Assembly: GCF_010727325.1 (NCBI RefSeq)
Contig: NZ_AP022565.1
Coordinates: 3,472,001-3,536,000 of the forward strand
Reading direction: 5' to 3'
Origin: Mycolicibacterium alvei
GTDB taxonomy: Bacteria; Actinomycetota; Actinomycetes; Mycobacteriales; Mycobacteriaceae
Length of the DNA: 64,000 bases
The translations under genes were made by a program, and so were the position numbers. Below, one piece after another: positions 9,480 through 21,244 of this stretch (its first letter is position 1; each line of letters begins with the position of its first letter). A model generated the notes under the pieces. That model was not told the DNA's origin and ran no database searches. It saw only the letters and a program-made list of their open reading frames with translations.

Positions 9480-10175
9480 ATGCCACGTTCGTTCGTCTCC
9501 CATCCGGCAGACCTCCTCGATCCACTCGACACCTTCCTGATCACTGCTGTCGAATCCGGCTTCGAGCAGGTGGTGTTCCTGGCCTCCGACCTGGACCCCC
9601 GTCCCTATCAACTGCCCTGGCCGGCCGGAACCCGCGTGTACGTCGTCGACCATCCGGCGATCCTCGACGTCAAAACCGACGCCATGGCCGACACCGCACC
9701 CACGACCGCCGTGCGCGGCGTCCCCGCCGACATCAGCGGCAACTGGCCCGACGCGCTGTCCCGGGCGGGATTCCACGCCGACCGGAGCACCCTGTGGAGC
9801 GTGGAAGGCGTATTACCCTTCATTCCATCGGATGAGCAGCGTCGACTCGTCGGCGACATCACCGTCCTGAGCGCACCGGGCAGCCGGCTGATCTCGGAGA
9901 TTTCGGTCAGCCCGTTCCGGGACGATTCCGACGGGGACGTCGCCGCCGATACCGACATGCTCACCACCTGGCAGTGGAGCTTCGCAGCTAGCCAGTACGT
10001 CACTGCGTACCTGACCTCCGAAAGGCCGACCAGCGAATATGAAGCTGTTGAGACGGTTCTGGATTCCGTTGATCATCGCCGTGGTGGTATTGGTCGGCGG
10101 GTTCACAGTCATGCGGGTACGCACGTTCTTCGGCGCCGGCGGCGGCACCGGAATCACCAGCGCGAAGGTCGATGA
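9480..10175 (+). pseudogene. PPM1/LCM-type SAM methyltransferase remnant
   Basis: The 232-codon frame resembles only the middle of the mycobacterial leucine-carboxyl-methyltransferase-like family (normally about 300 residues). The segments EQVVFLASDLDPRPYQLPWP, YVVDHPAILDVK and WSVEGVLPFIPSDEQ correspond to the SAM-binding core. The usual N-terminal 70-80 residues, including the VRTR-type motif, are absent. The glycine motif LASGLDSR reads LASDLDPR, and the C-terminal 45 codons run in a second frame through the start of mmpS. A strong Shine-Dalgarno sequence (GGGGGAGGAG) precedes ATG 9480; GTG 9474 is also in frame. It is either a decaying gene or a short variant whose translation leads into mmpS. 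Confidence 0.5.
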
Positions 10176-10467
10176 CACCAAACCCTTCGACCCCAAGGTC
10201 GTGGTCTACGAGATCTACGGCGTCCCCGGGGCGACGGCAGACGTGAACTACCTCGATCTCGACGCACAGCCCCAGCGCATCGACGGGGTCACCCTGCCGT
10301 GGTCGCTGCGCCTGGAGTCCACCGCGCCGTCGGTGTTCCCCAACATCGTCGCGCAGGGCAACGGCGACACGATCAGCTGCCGCATCACCGTCGATGACGA
10401 GCTCAAGGACGAGAGAACCTCCAACGGCGTGAACGCCCAGACCTTCTGCTTGGTGAAATCTGCATGA
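10039..10467 (+). CDS. mmpS: MmpS5-like accessory protein of RND efflux/export
   Basis: A 142-residue MmpS-family protein, the same length as M. tuberculosis MmpS5: a single N-terminal membrane helix (residues 9-26) and a periplasmic beta-rich domain with the pair C114/C137 available for a disulfide. The sequence [21 protein letters not shown] is the family hallmark region (given here as VVVYEIYG and TADVNYLD). MmpS proteins act with MmpL transporters in export of lipids, siderophores or drugs. The stop overlaps the mmpL start by 4 bases (ATGA), implying translational coupling. Confidence 0.93.
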   Translation: MKLLRRFWIPLIIAVVVLVGGFTVMRVRTFFGAGGGTGITSAKVDDTKPFDPKVVVYEIYGVPGATADVNYLDLDAQPQRIDGVTLPWSLRLESTAPSVFPNIVAQGNGDTISCRITVDDELKDERTSNGVNAQTFCLVKSA

Positions 10468-13370
10468 GCAATTACGACGCCCCCACCGACTCGATCCCGG
10501 CCGGCGGTCCACAGCACGCCCAGCCCGCCACGCACGACGGGATCGCCAAGTGGATCCGGCGGCTGGCCATCCCGGTCATCATCGGCTGGGTCGCCATCAT
10601 CGCCGTCCTCAACGTGATCGTTCCCCAGCTCGAAGAGGTGGGGAAGATGCGCTCGGTGTCCATGACACCGGACGACGCGCCGTCGATGATCGCGATGAAG
10701 CGTGTCGGCGAGGTGTTCCAGGAGTTCAAGTCCAACAGCTCGGTCATGGTCGTGCTCGAGGGCGACAAGCCGCTGGGCGACGAAGCGCACAAGTACTACG
10801 ACGAGATCGTCGCCAAGCTCGAGGCCGACACAAAGCACATCGAGCACGTCCAGGACTTCTGGGGCGACCCGCTGACCGCGTCGGGCGCCCAGAGCTCCGA
10901 CGGCTTGGCCGCCTATGTGCAGGTCTACACCGCCGGTAACCAGGGCGAGGCGCTGGCCAACGAATCGGTGGAAACCGCCGAACGCATCGTCCAGAGCGTC
11001 ACGGCACCCCCCGGCGTCAAGGCCTACGTGACCGGCCCGGCCGCGATGGCCGCCGATCAGGAGATCGCCGGTAACCGCAGCCTCGAGATGATCACCGCTC
11101 TGACCTTCGTGGTCATCATCATCATGTTGCTCACGGTCTACCGCTCCATCATCACGGTGCTCCTCACGCTGGTGATGGTGGTGCTGTCGCTGTCGGCCGC
11201 CCGCGGTCTGGTCGCCTTCCTGGGCTACTACAACATCATCGGGCTCTCGACATTCGCCACCAACCTGTTGGTGATGCTGGCCATCGCCGCCTCGACGGAC
11301 TACGCGATCTTCCTGATAGGTCGATATCAAGAGGCCCGAAGTGTCGGCGAAGACCGAGAACAGGCCTACTACACCATGTTTCGCGGGACGGCCCACGTCA
11401 TCCTGGGTTCGGGCCTGACCATCGCCGGCGCCACGTTCTGCCTGCACTTCACCCGTCTGCCTTATTTCCAATCGCTGGGTATCCCCCTGGCCATCGGCAT
11501 GGTCACGGTGGTGCTCGTCGCGCTCACCCTCGGTTCAGCCATCATCTCGGTGGCCAGCAGGTTCGGCAAGACGCTGGAACCCAAGCGCGCCATGCGCACC
11601 CGCGGCTGGCGCAAGATCGGTGCCGCCGTGGTGCGCTGGCCCGGGCCCATCCTGGTCGCCACCATCGCGCTGGCCCTGATCGGTCTACTCGCGTTGCCGG
11701 GCTACCGGACCAACTACAACGACCGCGACTACCTCCCGCCGGACCTACCCGCCAACACCGGTTACGCCGCATCCGACCGCCACTTCTCCCCGGCCCGGAT
11801 GAACCCCGAACTGCTGCTGATCGAAAGTGATCACGATCTGCGCAACTCGGCGGACTTCCTGGTGATCGAGCGGATCGCCAAACGCATTGTCGGCGTGCCG
11901 GGTGTCTCCCGGGTCCAGGCCATCACCCGCCCGCAGGGAACGCCGATCGAGCACACCTCGATCCCGTTCAACATCAGCATGCAGGGCACGACCCAGACGA
12001 TGAATCAGAAGTACATGCAGGACCGGATGGCCGACATGCTCAAGCAGGCCGACGAAATGCAGATCACGGTCGACACGATGACCCAGATGATCGCGCTCAT
12101 GGAACAGATGCGCGACGTGATGAACAGCATGGTCGGCAAGATGCACGGAATGGTCGACGACATCAAGGAACTGCGGGACCACATCTCGGATTTCGACGAT
12201 TTCTTCCGCCCGATCCGCAACTACCTGTACTGGGAACCGCACTGCTACAACATCCCGATGTGCTGGTCGATCCGGTCGGTGTTCGACACCCTTGACGGCG
12301 TCGACACGATGACAGCGGATTTCGAGCAGATCGTCCCTGACATGGACAAGATGAATGCGCTGATCCCGCTGATGATCGCGAACATGCAGCCCATGATCAC
12401 GACGATGAAGACGATGAAGACGATGATGCTGACCATGCAGGCCACCCAAGGTGGCATGCAGGATCAGATGGCGGCCATGCAGGAGAATTCCACCGCCATG
12501 GGTCAGGCCTTCGACGATGCCAAGAACGACGACTCGTTCTATCTGCCGCCGGAGACCTTCGAGAATCCGGACTTCAAACGCGGCATGAAGATGTTCCTGT
12601 CCCCCGACGGGCACGCGGTGCGGTTCATCATCAGCCATGAGGGCGATCCGATGAGCCCCGAAGGGGTCGCGCACGTCGGCCCGATCAAGCTGGCCGCCAA
12701 GGAGGCCATCAAGGGCACCCCGCTGGAGGGCTCCAAGATCTATCTCGCCGGCACCGCGGCCATGTTCAAGGACATGCAGGAAGGCGCCAACTACGACCTG
12801 TTGATCGCCGGAATCGCCTCGCTGTGCCTGATTTTCATCATCATGCTGATCCTCACCCGAAGCATGATCGCCGCCGCGGTCATCGTCGGCACCGTGGTGC
12901 TGTCCCTCGGCGCCTCGTTCGGACTGTCGGTGCTCATCTGGCAGCACCTGATCGGGCTCGAGCTGCACTGGATGGTGCTGGCCATGTCGGTGATCATCCT
13001 GTTGGCCGTGGGCGCGGACTACAACCTGCTGCTGGTCGCCAGGTTCAAAGAGGAGATCCATGCCGGGCTCAACACCGGCATCATCCGCGCCATGGGCGGT
13101 ACCGGTTCGGTGGTCACCTCGGCGGGCCTGGTATTCGCCTTCACCATGATGTCGATGGCGATCAGCGAACTGGCCGTGATCGGCCAGGTGGGCACCACCA
13201 TCGGTCTGGGTCTGCTGTTCGACACCCTGGTCATCCGATCCTTCATGACCCCGTCGATCGCCGCACTGATGGGCAAATGGTTCTGGTGGCCGCAGCGGGT
13301 GCGTCAGCGTCCCGTGCCGGCGCCGTGGCCGCAGCCGATCCAGCGCGAACCGCAGGACACCCTCTCTTAA
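10464..13370 (+). CDS. mmpL: MmpL5-like RND transporter
   Basis: A 968-residue transporter of the mycobacterial RND superfamily with two groups of membrane helices, each preceded by a large periplasmic domain. The second periplasmic domain includes a methionine-rich helical hairpin (about residues 515-690) typical of MmpL4/MmpL5. Proton-relay Asp-Tyr pairs occur in [18 protein letters not shown] and [17 protein letters not shown]. Stretches [22 protein letters not shown] and GKWFWWPQ are near-identical to MmpL5 of M. tuberculosis, which exports siderophores and confers bedaquiline/azole tolerance. The substrate here is inferred by similarity. It forms an operon with mmpS, probably under the divergent TetR. 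Confidence 0.95.
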   Translation: MSNYDAPTDSIPAGGPQHAQPATHDGIAKWIRRLAIPVIIGWVAIIAVLNVIVPQLEEVGKMRSVSMTPDDAPSMIAMKRVGEVFQEFKSNSSVMVVLEGDKPLGDEAHKYYDEIVAKLEADTKHIEHVQDFWGDPLTASGAQSSDGLAAYVQVYTAGNQGEALANESVETAERIVQSVTAPPGVKAYVTGPAAMAADQEIAGNRSLEMITALTFVVIIIMLLTVYRSIITVLLTLVMVVLSLSAARGLVAFLGYYNIIGLSTFATNLLVMLAIAASTDYAIFLIGRYQEARSVGEDREQAYYTMFRGTAHVILGSGLTIAGATFCLHFTRLPYFQSLGIPLAIGMVTVVLVALTLGSAIISVASRFGKTLEPKRAMRTRGWRKIGAAVVRWPGPILVATIALALIGLLALPGYRTNYNDRDYLPPDLPANTGYAASDRHFSPARMNPELLLIESDHDLRNSADFLVIERIAKRIVGVPGVSRVQAITRPQGTPIEHTSIPFNISMQGTTQTMNQKYMQDRMADMLKQADEMQITVDTMTQMIALMEQMRDVMNSMVGKMHGMVDDIKELRDHISDFDDFFRPIRNYLYWEPHCYNIPMCWSIRSVFDTLDGVDTMTADFEQIVPDMDKMNALIPLMIANMQPMITTMKTMKTMMLTMQATQGGMQDQMAAMQENSTAMGQAFDDAKNDDSFYLPPETFENPDFKRGMKMFLSPDGHAVRFIISHEGDPMSPEGVAHVGPIKLAAKEAIKGTPLEGSKIYLAGTAAMFKDMQEGANYDLLIAGIASLCLIFIIMLILTRSMIAAAVIVGTVVLSLGASFGLSVLIWQHLIGLELHWMVLAMSVIILLAVGADYNLLLVARFKEEIHAGLNTGIIRAMGGTGSVVTSAGLVFAFTMMSMAISELAVIGQVGTTIGLGLLFDTLVIRSFMTPSIAALMGKWFWWPQRVRQRPVPAPWPQPIQREPQDTLS

Positions 13371-13373
13371 GCA

Positions 13374-13438
13374 CCACGAGCGTGCGGGTCTGTTGGTCGA
13401 CACACCGACGAACACCAGCAGACTGCGCACGCTCGTGG
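13374..13438. terminator. Long hairpin between convergent genes
   Basis: Perfect 13-base arms CCACGAGCGTGCG (13374-13386) and its complement (13426-13438); the inner arms GTCTGTTGGT/ACCAGCAGAC also pair with one mismatch. It begins 3 bases after the mmpL stop and ends 26 bases before the stop of the convergent O-methyltransferase gene, so it can serve both. There is no T-tract, as usual for mycobacterial terminators. Confidence 0.7.
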
Positions 13439-13463
13439 CGTTTGAGTGGGCGGTTAGAGCGGG

Positions 13464-14120
13464 TTACCTGACCAGCGCGACGGCGAAACCGTCCCAGCCC
13501 TTGGTGCCCACGGTTTGAATGGCCGCGGTATCCAACCGCGGATGGGCGCCCATCATCTCCAGCATGTCCCGCACGGCCTGCGCCTGTGCGTCGTCGGGGG
13601 CCGGTGCGAGTACCCGACCGAACCGGGTGACGTTGTCCACCACGATGATCGAGCCCGGCCGGCCCAGCTTGATCGCCCAGTCCACGTATCCGACGTTGTT
13701 CTCCTTGTCGGCGTCGATGAAGACGAGGTCGAACACGTCACCGCGCTCGGCCAGCAGCGGCAGCGTGTTCAGCGCGGTGCCGACGATCACCTCCACCCGG
13801 TCCGCGACGCCGGCCCGCGCCAGATTGGCCTGAGCCACCTCGGCGTGCCGGGGCTCGAACTCGAGGGTGACGACGCTGCCGTCCGGTCCCACCCCGCGGG
13901 CCAGGTTGATCGTGCTGTAGCCGGCCAGCGTGCCGATCTCCAGCACCCGACGCGCCCCGGAGATCGTCGCGAGCAGCGACAGCAGTTTGCCGTGCTGAGC
14001 GGACACCTCGATGGCGGGCATGTCGGCGTCGTGTGCGGATTGACGTGCCTCGATCAGCGCCTCGTCCTCGGTGCGCAGCACCTCGTTGAACATGGCGTCG
14101 ACATCGCGGGGTTCGGTCAT
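13464..14120 (-). CDS. SAM-dependent O-methyltransferase (Rv0187-like)
   Basis: A 218-residue class I O-methyltransferase of the catechol/caffeoyl-CoA type (PF01596). The SAM-binding glycine motif is LEIGTLAGYST (residues 60-70), the acidic motif VVTLEFEPRH follows, and FIDADKENN provides the metal-binding aspartates. ATG 14120 gives the normal family N-terminus (MTEPRDVDAMF); an upstream extension to 14270 would run through the neighbouring gene and is rejected. It lies 10 bases downstream of the HEXXH gene on the same strand. Substrate unknown. Confidence 0.9.
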   Translation of the reverse strand: MTEPRDVDAMFNEVLRTEDEALIEARQSAHDADMPAIEVSAQHGKLLSLLATISGARRVLEIGTLAGYSTINLARGVGPDGSVVTLEFEPRHAEVAQANLARAGVADRVEVIVGTALNTLPLLAERGDVFDLVFIDADKENNVGYVDWAIKLGRPGSIIVVDNVTRFGRVLAPAPDDAQAQAVRDMLEMMGAHPRLDTAAIQTVGTKGWDGFAVALVR

Positions 14121-14130
14121 GTGCGCCAGG

Positions 14131-14601
14131 CTAGAGGACGCCTTCCTTGGCGTACACCATCCGCAGCACCAGCCCGACCTCCGGCCCCATGATCGTTGAA
14201 CACAGTTCGCAGTAGGTGACGACGAAGGCCGGGCCGTGGGGCGGGTCCGCATGGCTGACGTGGTGGGCAAGTTCGTGCAGTACCACCAACTCTCGCAGGG
14301 CCCAGGTATCGCGCTCGGGCACGGCGATGACGGCCTTGCCGTTGACCAGTTCGTAGTGCGCGGCAGTCACCCCTCGACGTCGGCGCACGGCGACCGGATC
14401 AGCACCGACTCGGGCGATCACGTCGTCGACGTAGCGCTGCACCGAATCCACCGACCCGAATTTCGCCTCGGGCGGCAGGGTGAGCGACGTGCCGAAAAAG
14501 TCGACGGCACGCGAACTATGTTGGGCCGCACGGTCGAACATGGTGCGCACGAACTGCTCGGCGGCGTACACCCTGGCCCGCTGGGCGTCCTTGGTGCTCA
14601 C
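14131..14601 (-). CDS. TIGR04338-type putative metalloprotein with HEXXH (Rv0185-like)
   Basis: A 156-residue conserved actinobacterial protein. A zinc-protease-like motif HELAHH covers residues 109-114 (H109, E110, H113), followed by DPPHGPAF, which may supply a third ligand. The GTG start at 14601 overlaps the stop of the upstream DUF2786 gene by 4 bases (GTGA), deciding the start and implying coupled translation. The pair is conserved as Rv0184-Rv0185. Activity has not been established for the family, to my knowledge. Confidence 0.82.
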   Translation of the reverse strand: MSTKDAQRARVYAAEQFVRTMFDRAAQHSSRAVDFFGTSLTLPPEAKFGSVDSVQRYVDDVIARVGADPVAVRRRRGVTAAHYELVNGKAVIAVPERDTWALRELVVLHELAHHVSHADPPHGPAFVVTYCELCSTIMGPEVGLVLRMVYAKEGVL

Positions 14602-15341
14602 TTCTCCAGGGCGCCGCGCGCGCCGGAGATCTCGTGCTGCGGCCCGATCCGGGCGTGCCGGCCGGCTCGGTCCCCGGCCCGGCGGGCGTCCGACGAGTAT
14701 CCGGCCGATGCACTGCTGGCCCGCCACGTACCCCGGGCCTGCGATGCCGATCGGTAGAAGCTTTTCAGCTCGATATCCTTGTTCCGCAACGCGATTGCCG
14801 TTCCGGGGCGATCATTGCGGCCGGCCTCCTGCTGGGCTTCCTCCTTGGCTTCCGACAGCCGCTTCCCGATGCGGGCGCCGAACGCCAACTGGAAGTTGAG
14901 CCGGGCTGTGATGGTCGGTGTCGGGCGGTGCGCACCCGAGCCGATGTAGCTCTGGGACGCTTTCACCATCTGGAGCACCAGGCTGGTGTAGAGCGCGTGG
15001 GTGGCGTCGATGTCCTCGGCGAACCCGTAGGCGTAGACAAACGTCGAGTTGGAGGCGACGTCGCACTTCACGTCGTTGGCCATCCCGATCACCACGAACA
15101 ACTGCACATACGTGCGCAGCCCCTTGGTGCCGGCCTCCCCGATGGTGATGGTGCGCTGCACGGGCATCTGCGCCCTGGTGCGTTCGGCGGAGTGGGACCG
15201 GGCCAGTGCCAGATCGATGGACGTCGCCGTGGCCAGCCGTTGAGCTGCCGCCATGAACGCTTCGGCCTCGTGGGTGTTGTCGGTGCCCTCAGCCTGACGC
15301 AGCAGCGCTGCGATCCGCGCCAACATCTTGTCGTCAGCCAT
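14598..15341 (-). CDS. DUF2786 domain protein (Rv0184-like)
   Basis: A 247-residue protein whose N-terminal 40 residues (MLARIAALLRQAEGTDNTHEAEAF, split as MLARIAALLRQAEG and TDNTHEAEAF) are the DUF2786 signature. The rest carries a basic, probably nucleic-acid-related region (RLNFQLAFGARIGKRL) and a lysine/arginine-rich C-terminus. ATG 15341 is preceded by GGAAGCGGAGCGGA; an in-frame GTG at 15371 lacks a ribosome binding site. It is coupled to the downstream HEXXH gene. Function unknown. Confidence 0.75.
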   Translation of the reverse strand: MADDKMLARIAALLRQAEGTDNTHEAEAFMAAAQRLATATSIDLALARSHSAERTRAQMPVQRTITIGEAGTKGLRTYVQLFVVIGMANDVKCDVASNSTFVYAYGFAEDIDATHALYTSLVLQMVKASQSYIGSGAHRPTPTITARLNFQLAFGARIGKRLSEAKEEAQQEAGRNDRPGTAIALRNKDIELKSFYRSASQARGTWRASSASAGYSSDARRAGDRAGRHARIGPQHEISGARGALEK

Positions 15342-15384
15342 CCGCGATCCGCTCCGCTTCCTGCTCGCCACTCACACGACAAAC

Positions 15385-18280
<2,896 letters not shown>

Positions 18281-18312
18281 GCGCCTCGGCGCCTTGGAGC
18301 CTCGGACGTCGA

Positions 18313-18363
18313 GTGGCCAGTTACGCCACACGATCTTCTGAAATCCGTGCAATAACTGGCCAC
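18313..18363. repeat. Palindromic repeat element, copy A
   Basis: Perfect 11-base arms GTGGCCAGTTA (18313-18323) and TAACTGGCCAC (18353-18363) around a 29-base loop. It overlaps the last codons and stop of the DUF559-type gene and follows sigG, so it may terminate both. Related elements lie at 19321-19373 and 19910-19964. Confidence 0.7.
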
Positions 18364-19217
18364 CCGGCGCCTCGGGCCTGCAATGCCGCACAAACCCGAG
18401 CGACGATGACATGTGGGCGATACCTCAGCATGTCGGAGCTGACCCTGACGATCAGCCAACCCCGTGCAGCGAGCTCGGCGTAGCGGTCGATGTCGTTGGC
18501 CCGCACCCGAGGATCGGTCCAGTGCTGGGCGCCCTCGTATTCGACCCCGACCTTGAACTGGGCATAGCCCATGTCTATCCGCGCAGACCGTCTGGCACCA
18601 AAGTTCCCATGCACCACGATCTGCGTCTGCGGCTTCGGCAGCCCGGCGTCGATGAGCACCAGGCGGGTGCGGGTTTCCGGCGGCGATTCCGCACCGCCAT
18701 CCATCAGGTCGAGCACCTCGCGGAGCTGAACCAGTCCTCGCACCCCTGGATGCCGCTCGAGAAGTGGCGCGATATCGGCCGCGCACACGCAGGTCGCCTG
18801 CGCGAGGGCATCGAGCTGAATGACAGCCTCGTCCCGCCCCGGGCGTCGGCCCAGATCGAAAGCCGTACGCCCGGGAGTTGTCACCGGGAGACCGGTGAAC
18901 ACGCGGGTCTCCTCGGCATACAACTCGTCACGGTGTACGACGATCCCCGTCGTCGGCTTTCCATTGCGACGGTAGAGCTCGGCAGGCGCTGCCGGATCGA
19001 TCCACTGCGTGCCGTAGACCGCCGACGCCGAGAGACCCGTCAACGTCGCCTGGCGCCCAGACCACAGCCACGCAGCCACCGCGCGCTTCGTCGCCGTCAT
19101 CTCTACGTCCTTGGCGAGGTAGACGTCGCGGTAGACCGCCGCATAACGACTTGCGAGTCTCCGCCTGGTCACCGTTCCTGCGGCCAACGCCTCTGTTCCG
19201 AGAAAGGGGTAGTCCAT
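18321..19217 (-). CDS. DUF559-type protein with AbiEi-like N-terminus
   Basis: A 298-residue protein of a family common in mycobacteria. The N-terminal 60 residues resemble the winged-helix AbiEi-antitoxin-like domain (FLGTEALAAGTVTRRRLASRY). The C-terminal third has a Vsr/restriction-endonuclease-like core: RIDMGYAQFKVGVEYEGAQH with the D...E-x-E arrangement, then RYAELAARGWLIVRVS. This suggests a nuclease-like fold; activity is unproven. Its last 13 codons lie inside palindromic repeat A and its upstream region holds repeat B, consistent with acquisition or rearrangement. It is absent from the syntenic M. tuberculosis interval. Confidence 0.75.
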   Translation of the reverse strand: MDYPFLGTEALAAGTVTRRRLASRYAAVYRDVYLAKDVEMTATKRAVAAWLWSGRQATLTGLSASAVYGTQWIDPAAPAELYRRNGKPTTGIVVHRDELYAEETRVFTGLPVTTPGRTAFDLGRRPGRDEAVIQLDALAQATCVCAADIAPLLERHPGVRGLVQLREVLDLMDGGAESPPETRTRLVLIDAGLPKPQTQIVVHGNFGARRSARIDMGYAQFKVGVEYEGAQHWTDPRVRANDIDRYAELAARGWLIVRVSSDMLRYRPHVIVARVCAALQARGAGWPVIARISEDRVA

Positions 19218-19320
19218 GGCGCTACCGTCGCGACGCCGTGCGACACACTCCCCCGAGACTCTCGCGGTGGCGCACCTGCTGTGGATCAACGTCGCTCTGG
19301 GGATATCCCCCCGCCCGCTG

Positions 19321-19373
19321 AGCGGCCACTTACTGCACACCGAATAGGCATCAACGTGCGATAACTGGCCACT
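19321..19373. repeat. Palindromic repeat element, copy B
   Basis: Imperfect inverted arms AGCGGCCACTTACTGCAC (19321-19338) and GTGCGATAACTGGCCACT (19356-19373), about 14 of 18 pairing. The right arm nearly repeats the right arm of copy A (GTGCAATAACTGGCCAC). It lies just beyond the stop of the VOC gene. Confidence 0.65.
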
Positions 19374-19380
19374 GGGGAGG

Positions 19381-19872
19381 TTACGAACCGTTGTAAGCCG
19401 CCTGCAGTTCGGCGATGTCGAACTTGCCGACGGTCTTCAGCACCGCCGACATCAACCGATCGTTGGCAGCGTCATCACCTTTGGCCAGCAGGTCGTAGTA
19501 GTCGGTCGGGGTGATCTGCCAGGCCAGCCCGTATTTGTCCTTGAGCCAGCCGCACGGCAGTTCCTCGCCGCCCTCCACCAGCGCCGCCCAGATCTGGTCG
19601 AGCAGCTCCTGTCCGGTGACGCGCACCTCCAGGGAGACGGCCTCGGTGAAGTGGAAGTGCGGGCCGCCGTTGATGCCGACGAAGCGCTGTCCGGAGAGCT
19701 CGAACTCGACCACCACCGGCACGTCCTGCGGAGACGGCGAATCCGGGTGCGAAGCGATGGTCTTGACGATGCGGCCGTTGCCGCCGAACGCGTCGATGTA
19801 GTGTTTCGCGGCCTGCTCAGCCTCACGGTCGAACCAGAGGTTGGGGACGATGCTTGCGTTGATTTCGGTCAT
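19381..19872 (-). CDS. VOC/PhnB-like protein
   Basis: A 163-residue protein of the PhnB/3-demethylubiquinone-methyltransferase-like branch of the vicinal-oxygen-chelate fold. It shows the characteristic N-terminus IVPNLWFDREAEQAAKHY, FVGINGGPHFHFTEAVS, and CGWLKDKYGLAWQITP. No catalytic assignment is possible; such proteins are generally uncharacterised. ATG 19872 gives the family start, and the 30 codons upstream are not conserved in type. Palindromic elements lie on both sides. Confidence 0.8.
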   Translation of the reverse strand: MTEINASIVPNLWFDREAEQAAKHYIDAFGGNGRIVKTIASHPDSPSPQDVPVVVEFELSGQRFVGINGGPHFHFTEAVSLEVRVTGQELLDQIWAALVEGGEELPCGWLKDKYGLAWQITPTDYYDLLAKGDDAANDRLMSAVLKTVGKFDIAELQAAYNGS

Positions 19873-19909
19873 GTCATCTAGACCCGCGTCGGGCGGGGAG
19901 TTCATCGCC

Positions 19910-19964
19910 GAGTGGCCACCTGATGCACACAAATGCACCTGACGCGTGTCACAACGGGCCACTC
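19910..19964. repeat. Palindromic repeat element, copy C
   Basis: Outer arms GAGTGGCC (19910-19917) and GGCCACTC (19957-19964) are perfect; the interior is only partly complementary. The left half (GTGGCCA...TGCACAC) matches the left arms of copies A and B. It sits upstream of the VOC gene and before the promoter region of the alcohol dehydrogenase gene. Confidence 0.5.
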
Positions 19965-20006
19965 GACAACGAAACGAAGCAAGACAAATACCAGTTCAGA
20001 GGGTGG

Positions 20007-20046
20007 TTACCTTACAGTATTGCAACCTGTTCTATTATTGCCTTCC
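20007..20046 (+). promoter_or_regulatory. Likely alcohol dehydrogenase promoter
   Basis: An AT-rich stretch unusual for this genome ends in TATTAT (20033-20038), which fits a -10 element placing the start of transcription close to the ATG at 20047. No Shine-Dalgarno sequence is visible, so a leaderless mRNA is possible. A clear -35 hexamer is not seen. Confidence 0.35.
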
Positions 20047-21171
20047 ATGAAGACCAAGGGCGCCCTGCTGTGGGAACTCAACTCGCCATTCAAGGTCGAT
20101 GAGATCGACCTCGGTGACCCTGTCGCCGACGAAGTACAGATCCGGATGCACGCCGCGGGCATGTGCCACTCGGACTACCACCTGACCACCGGTGCCACGC
20201 CGATGGCGCTGCCTGCGCTCGGCGGCCACGAGGGCGCCGGCGTCGTCACCAAGGTCGGCAAGAACGTCACCGGCATCGAAGAGGGCGATCACGTCATCCT
20301 CGCCTTCATCCCGGCCTGTGGTGCCTGCCCGCCGTGTCTGAAGGGCTTCCGCTCGCTGTGTGACCGCGGCGCCGTGCTGCTCGGCGGTAAGGCCATCGCC
20401 GACGGCACCAGCCGCATCACCGCCGGCGGCCGTGAGGTCTCGCCGATGAACCTGCTCGGCACCTTCGCGCCGTACATGACCGTGCACAAGGATTCGGTCG
20501 TCAAGATCGACAAGGACATCCCGTTCGAGACCGCGGCCATCATGGGCTGCGCGGTGCCGACGGGGTTCGGCTCGGCCACCAACGTCGCCGACGTCAAGCC
20601 CGGCGAGACCGTCGTCATCGTCGGTGTCGGCGGCATCGGCATGAGCGCACTGCAGGGTGCGGTGATCTCGGGCGCCAAGCATGTCATCGCGATCGACCCG
20701 AACGAGTGGAAGCGCGAGCAGGCCATCAAGTTCGGCGCCACCCACGTCTACCCGTCGATGGCGGAAGCCATCGCACCGATGATCGACACGACCTGGGGCC
20801 TGATGGCCGACAAGGTCATCATCGCCGTGGGTGAGATGAAGGGCGAGTACATCGAAGAGGCGATGATCCTCACCGCCAAGACCGGCACCTGCGTGGTGAC
20901 GGGCATGGGTTCGATGATGGACGCCGACGTCAAGCTCAACTTGTTCCTGTTCACCATGTTGCAGAAGACGTTGAAGGGCAACATCTTCGGCGGCGGCAAC
21001 TCGCACGTCGAAACGCCTCGGCTCACCGCACTGTACAAGTCGGGCCTGCTCAACATCGACGACATGATCACGCGGACCTACAAGCTCGAGGACATCAACT
21101 CCGGCTACCAGGACATGCTGGACGGCAACAACATTCGCGGTGTCATCACGTTCGACGAATCTGACTGGTAA
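20047..21171 (+). CDS. NDMA-dependent zinc alcohol dehydrogenase
   Basis: A 374-residue medium-chain zinc alcohol dehydrogenase of the actinobacterial NDMA-dependent class III-like group. The catalytic zinc ligands are Cys in GMCHSDYH and the His-Glu of GGHEGAG. The structural zinc cluster is CGACPPC...C (near residue 95-110). The NAD-binding motif is VGVGGIGMSALQG (about residue 195). Mycobacterial homologues keep the nicotinamide cofactor tightly bound and use an artificial or dedicated electron acceptor such as mycofactocin; a mycofactocin link is inferred from the family, not seen here. The start at ATG 20047 excludes the non-conserved upstream extension. A strong stem-loop terminator follows. 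Confidence 0.9.
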   Translation: MKTKGALLWELNSPFKVDEIDLGDPVADEVQIRMHAAGMCHSDYHLTTGATPMALPALGGHEGAGVVTKVGKNVTGIEEGDHVILAFIPACGACPPCLKGFRSLCDRGAVLLGGKAIADGTSRITAGGREVSPMNLLGTFAPYMTVHKDSVVKIDKDIPFETAAIMGCAVPTGFGSATNVADVKPGETVVIVGVGGIGMSALQGAVISGAKHVIAIDPNEWKREQAIKFGATHVYPSMAEAIAPMIDTTWGLMADKVIIAVGEMKGEYIEEAMILTAKTGTCVVTGMGSMMDADVKLNLFLFTMLQKTLKGNIFGGGNSHVETPRLTALYKSGLLNIDDMITRTYKLEDINSGYQDMLDGNNIRGVITFDESDW

Positions 21172-21194
21172 ACCCTCCCTACGCGGACAGACGG

Positions 21195-21230
21195 AAAACC
21201 ACCCCAAAACAACGGTTTTGGGGTGGTTTT
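21195..21230. terminator. Stem-loop terminator, copy 1
   Basis: A perfect 16-base stem (21195-21210 with 21215-21230) around the loop AACG, with A and T runs on the two sides so that it can work on either strand. It lies between the convergent alcohol dehydrogenase and PE-PPE genes. The inner 26 bases are identical to the terminator at 22763-22798. Confidence 0.9.
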
Positions 21231-21244
21231 CATTTGGAGCAGGA

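Noticed and set aside
12340..12500. Repeated ATGA/ATGC-rich sequence resembling a simple repeat
   Set aside because: It encodes the methionine-rich helical hairpin typical of MmpL4/5-type transporters.
14121..14270. 50-codon N-terminal extension of the O-methyltransferase
   Set aside because: It would overlap the HEXXH gene deeply; the family N-terminus starts at ATG 14120.
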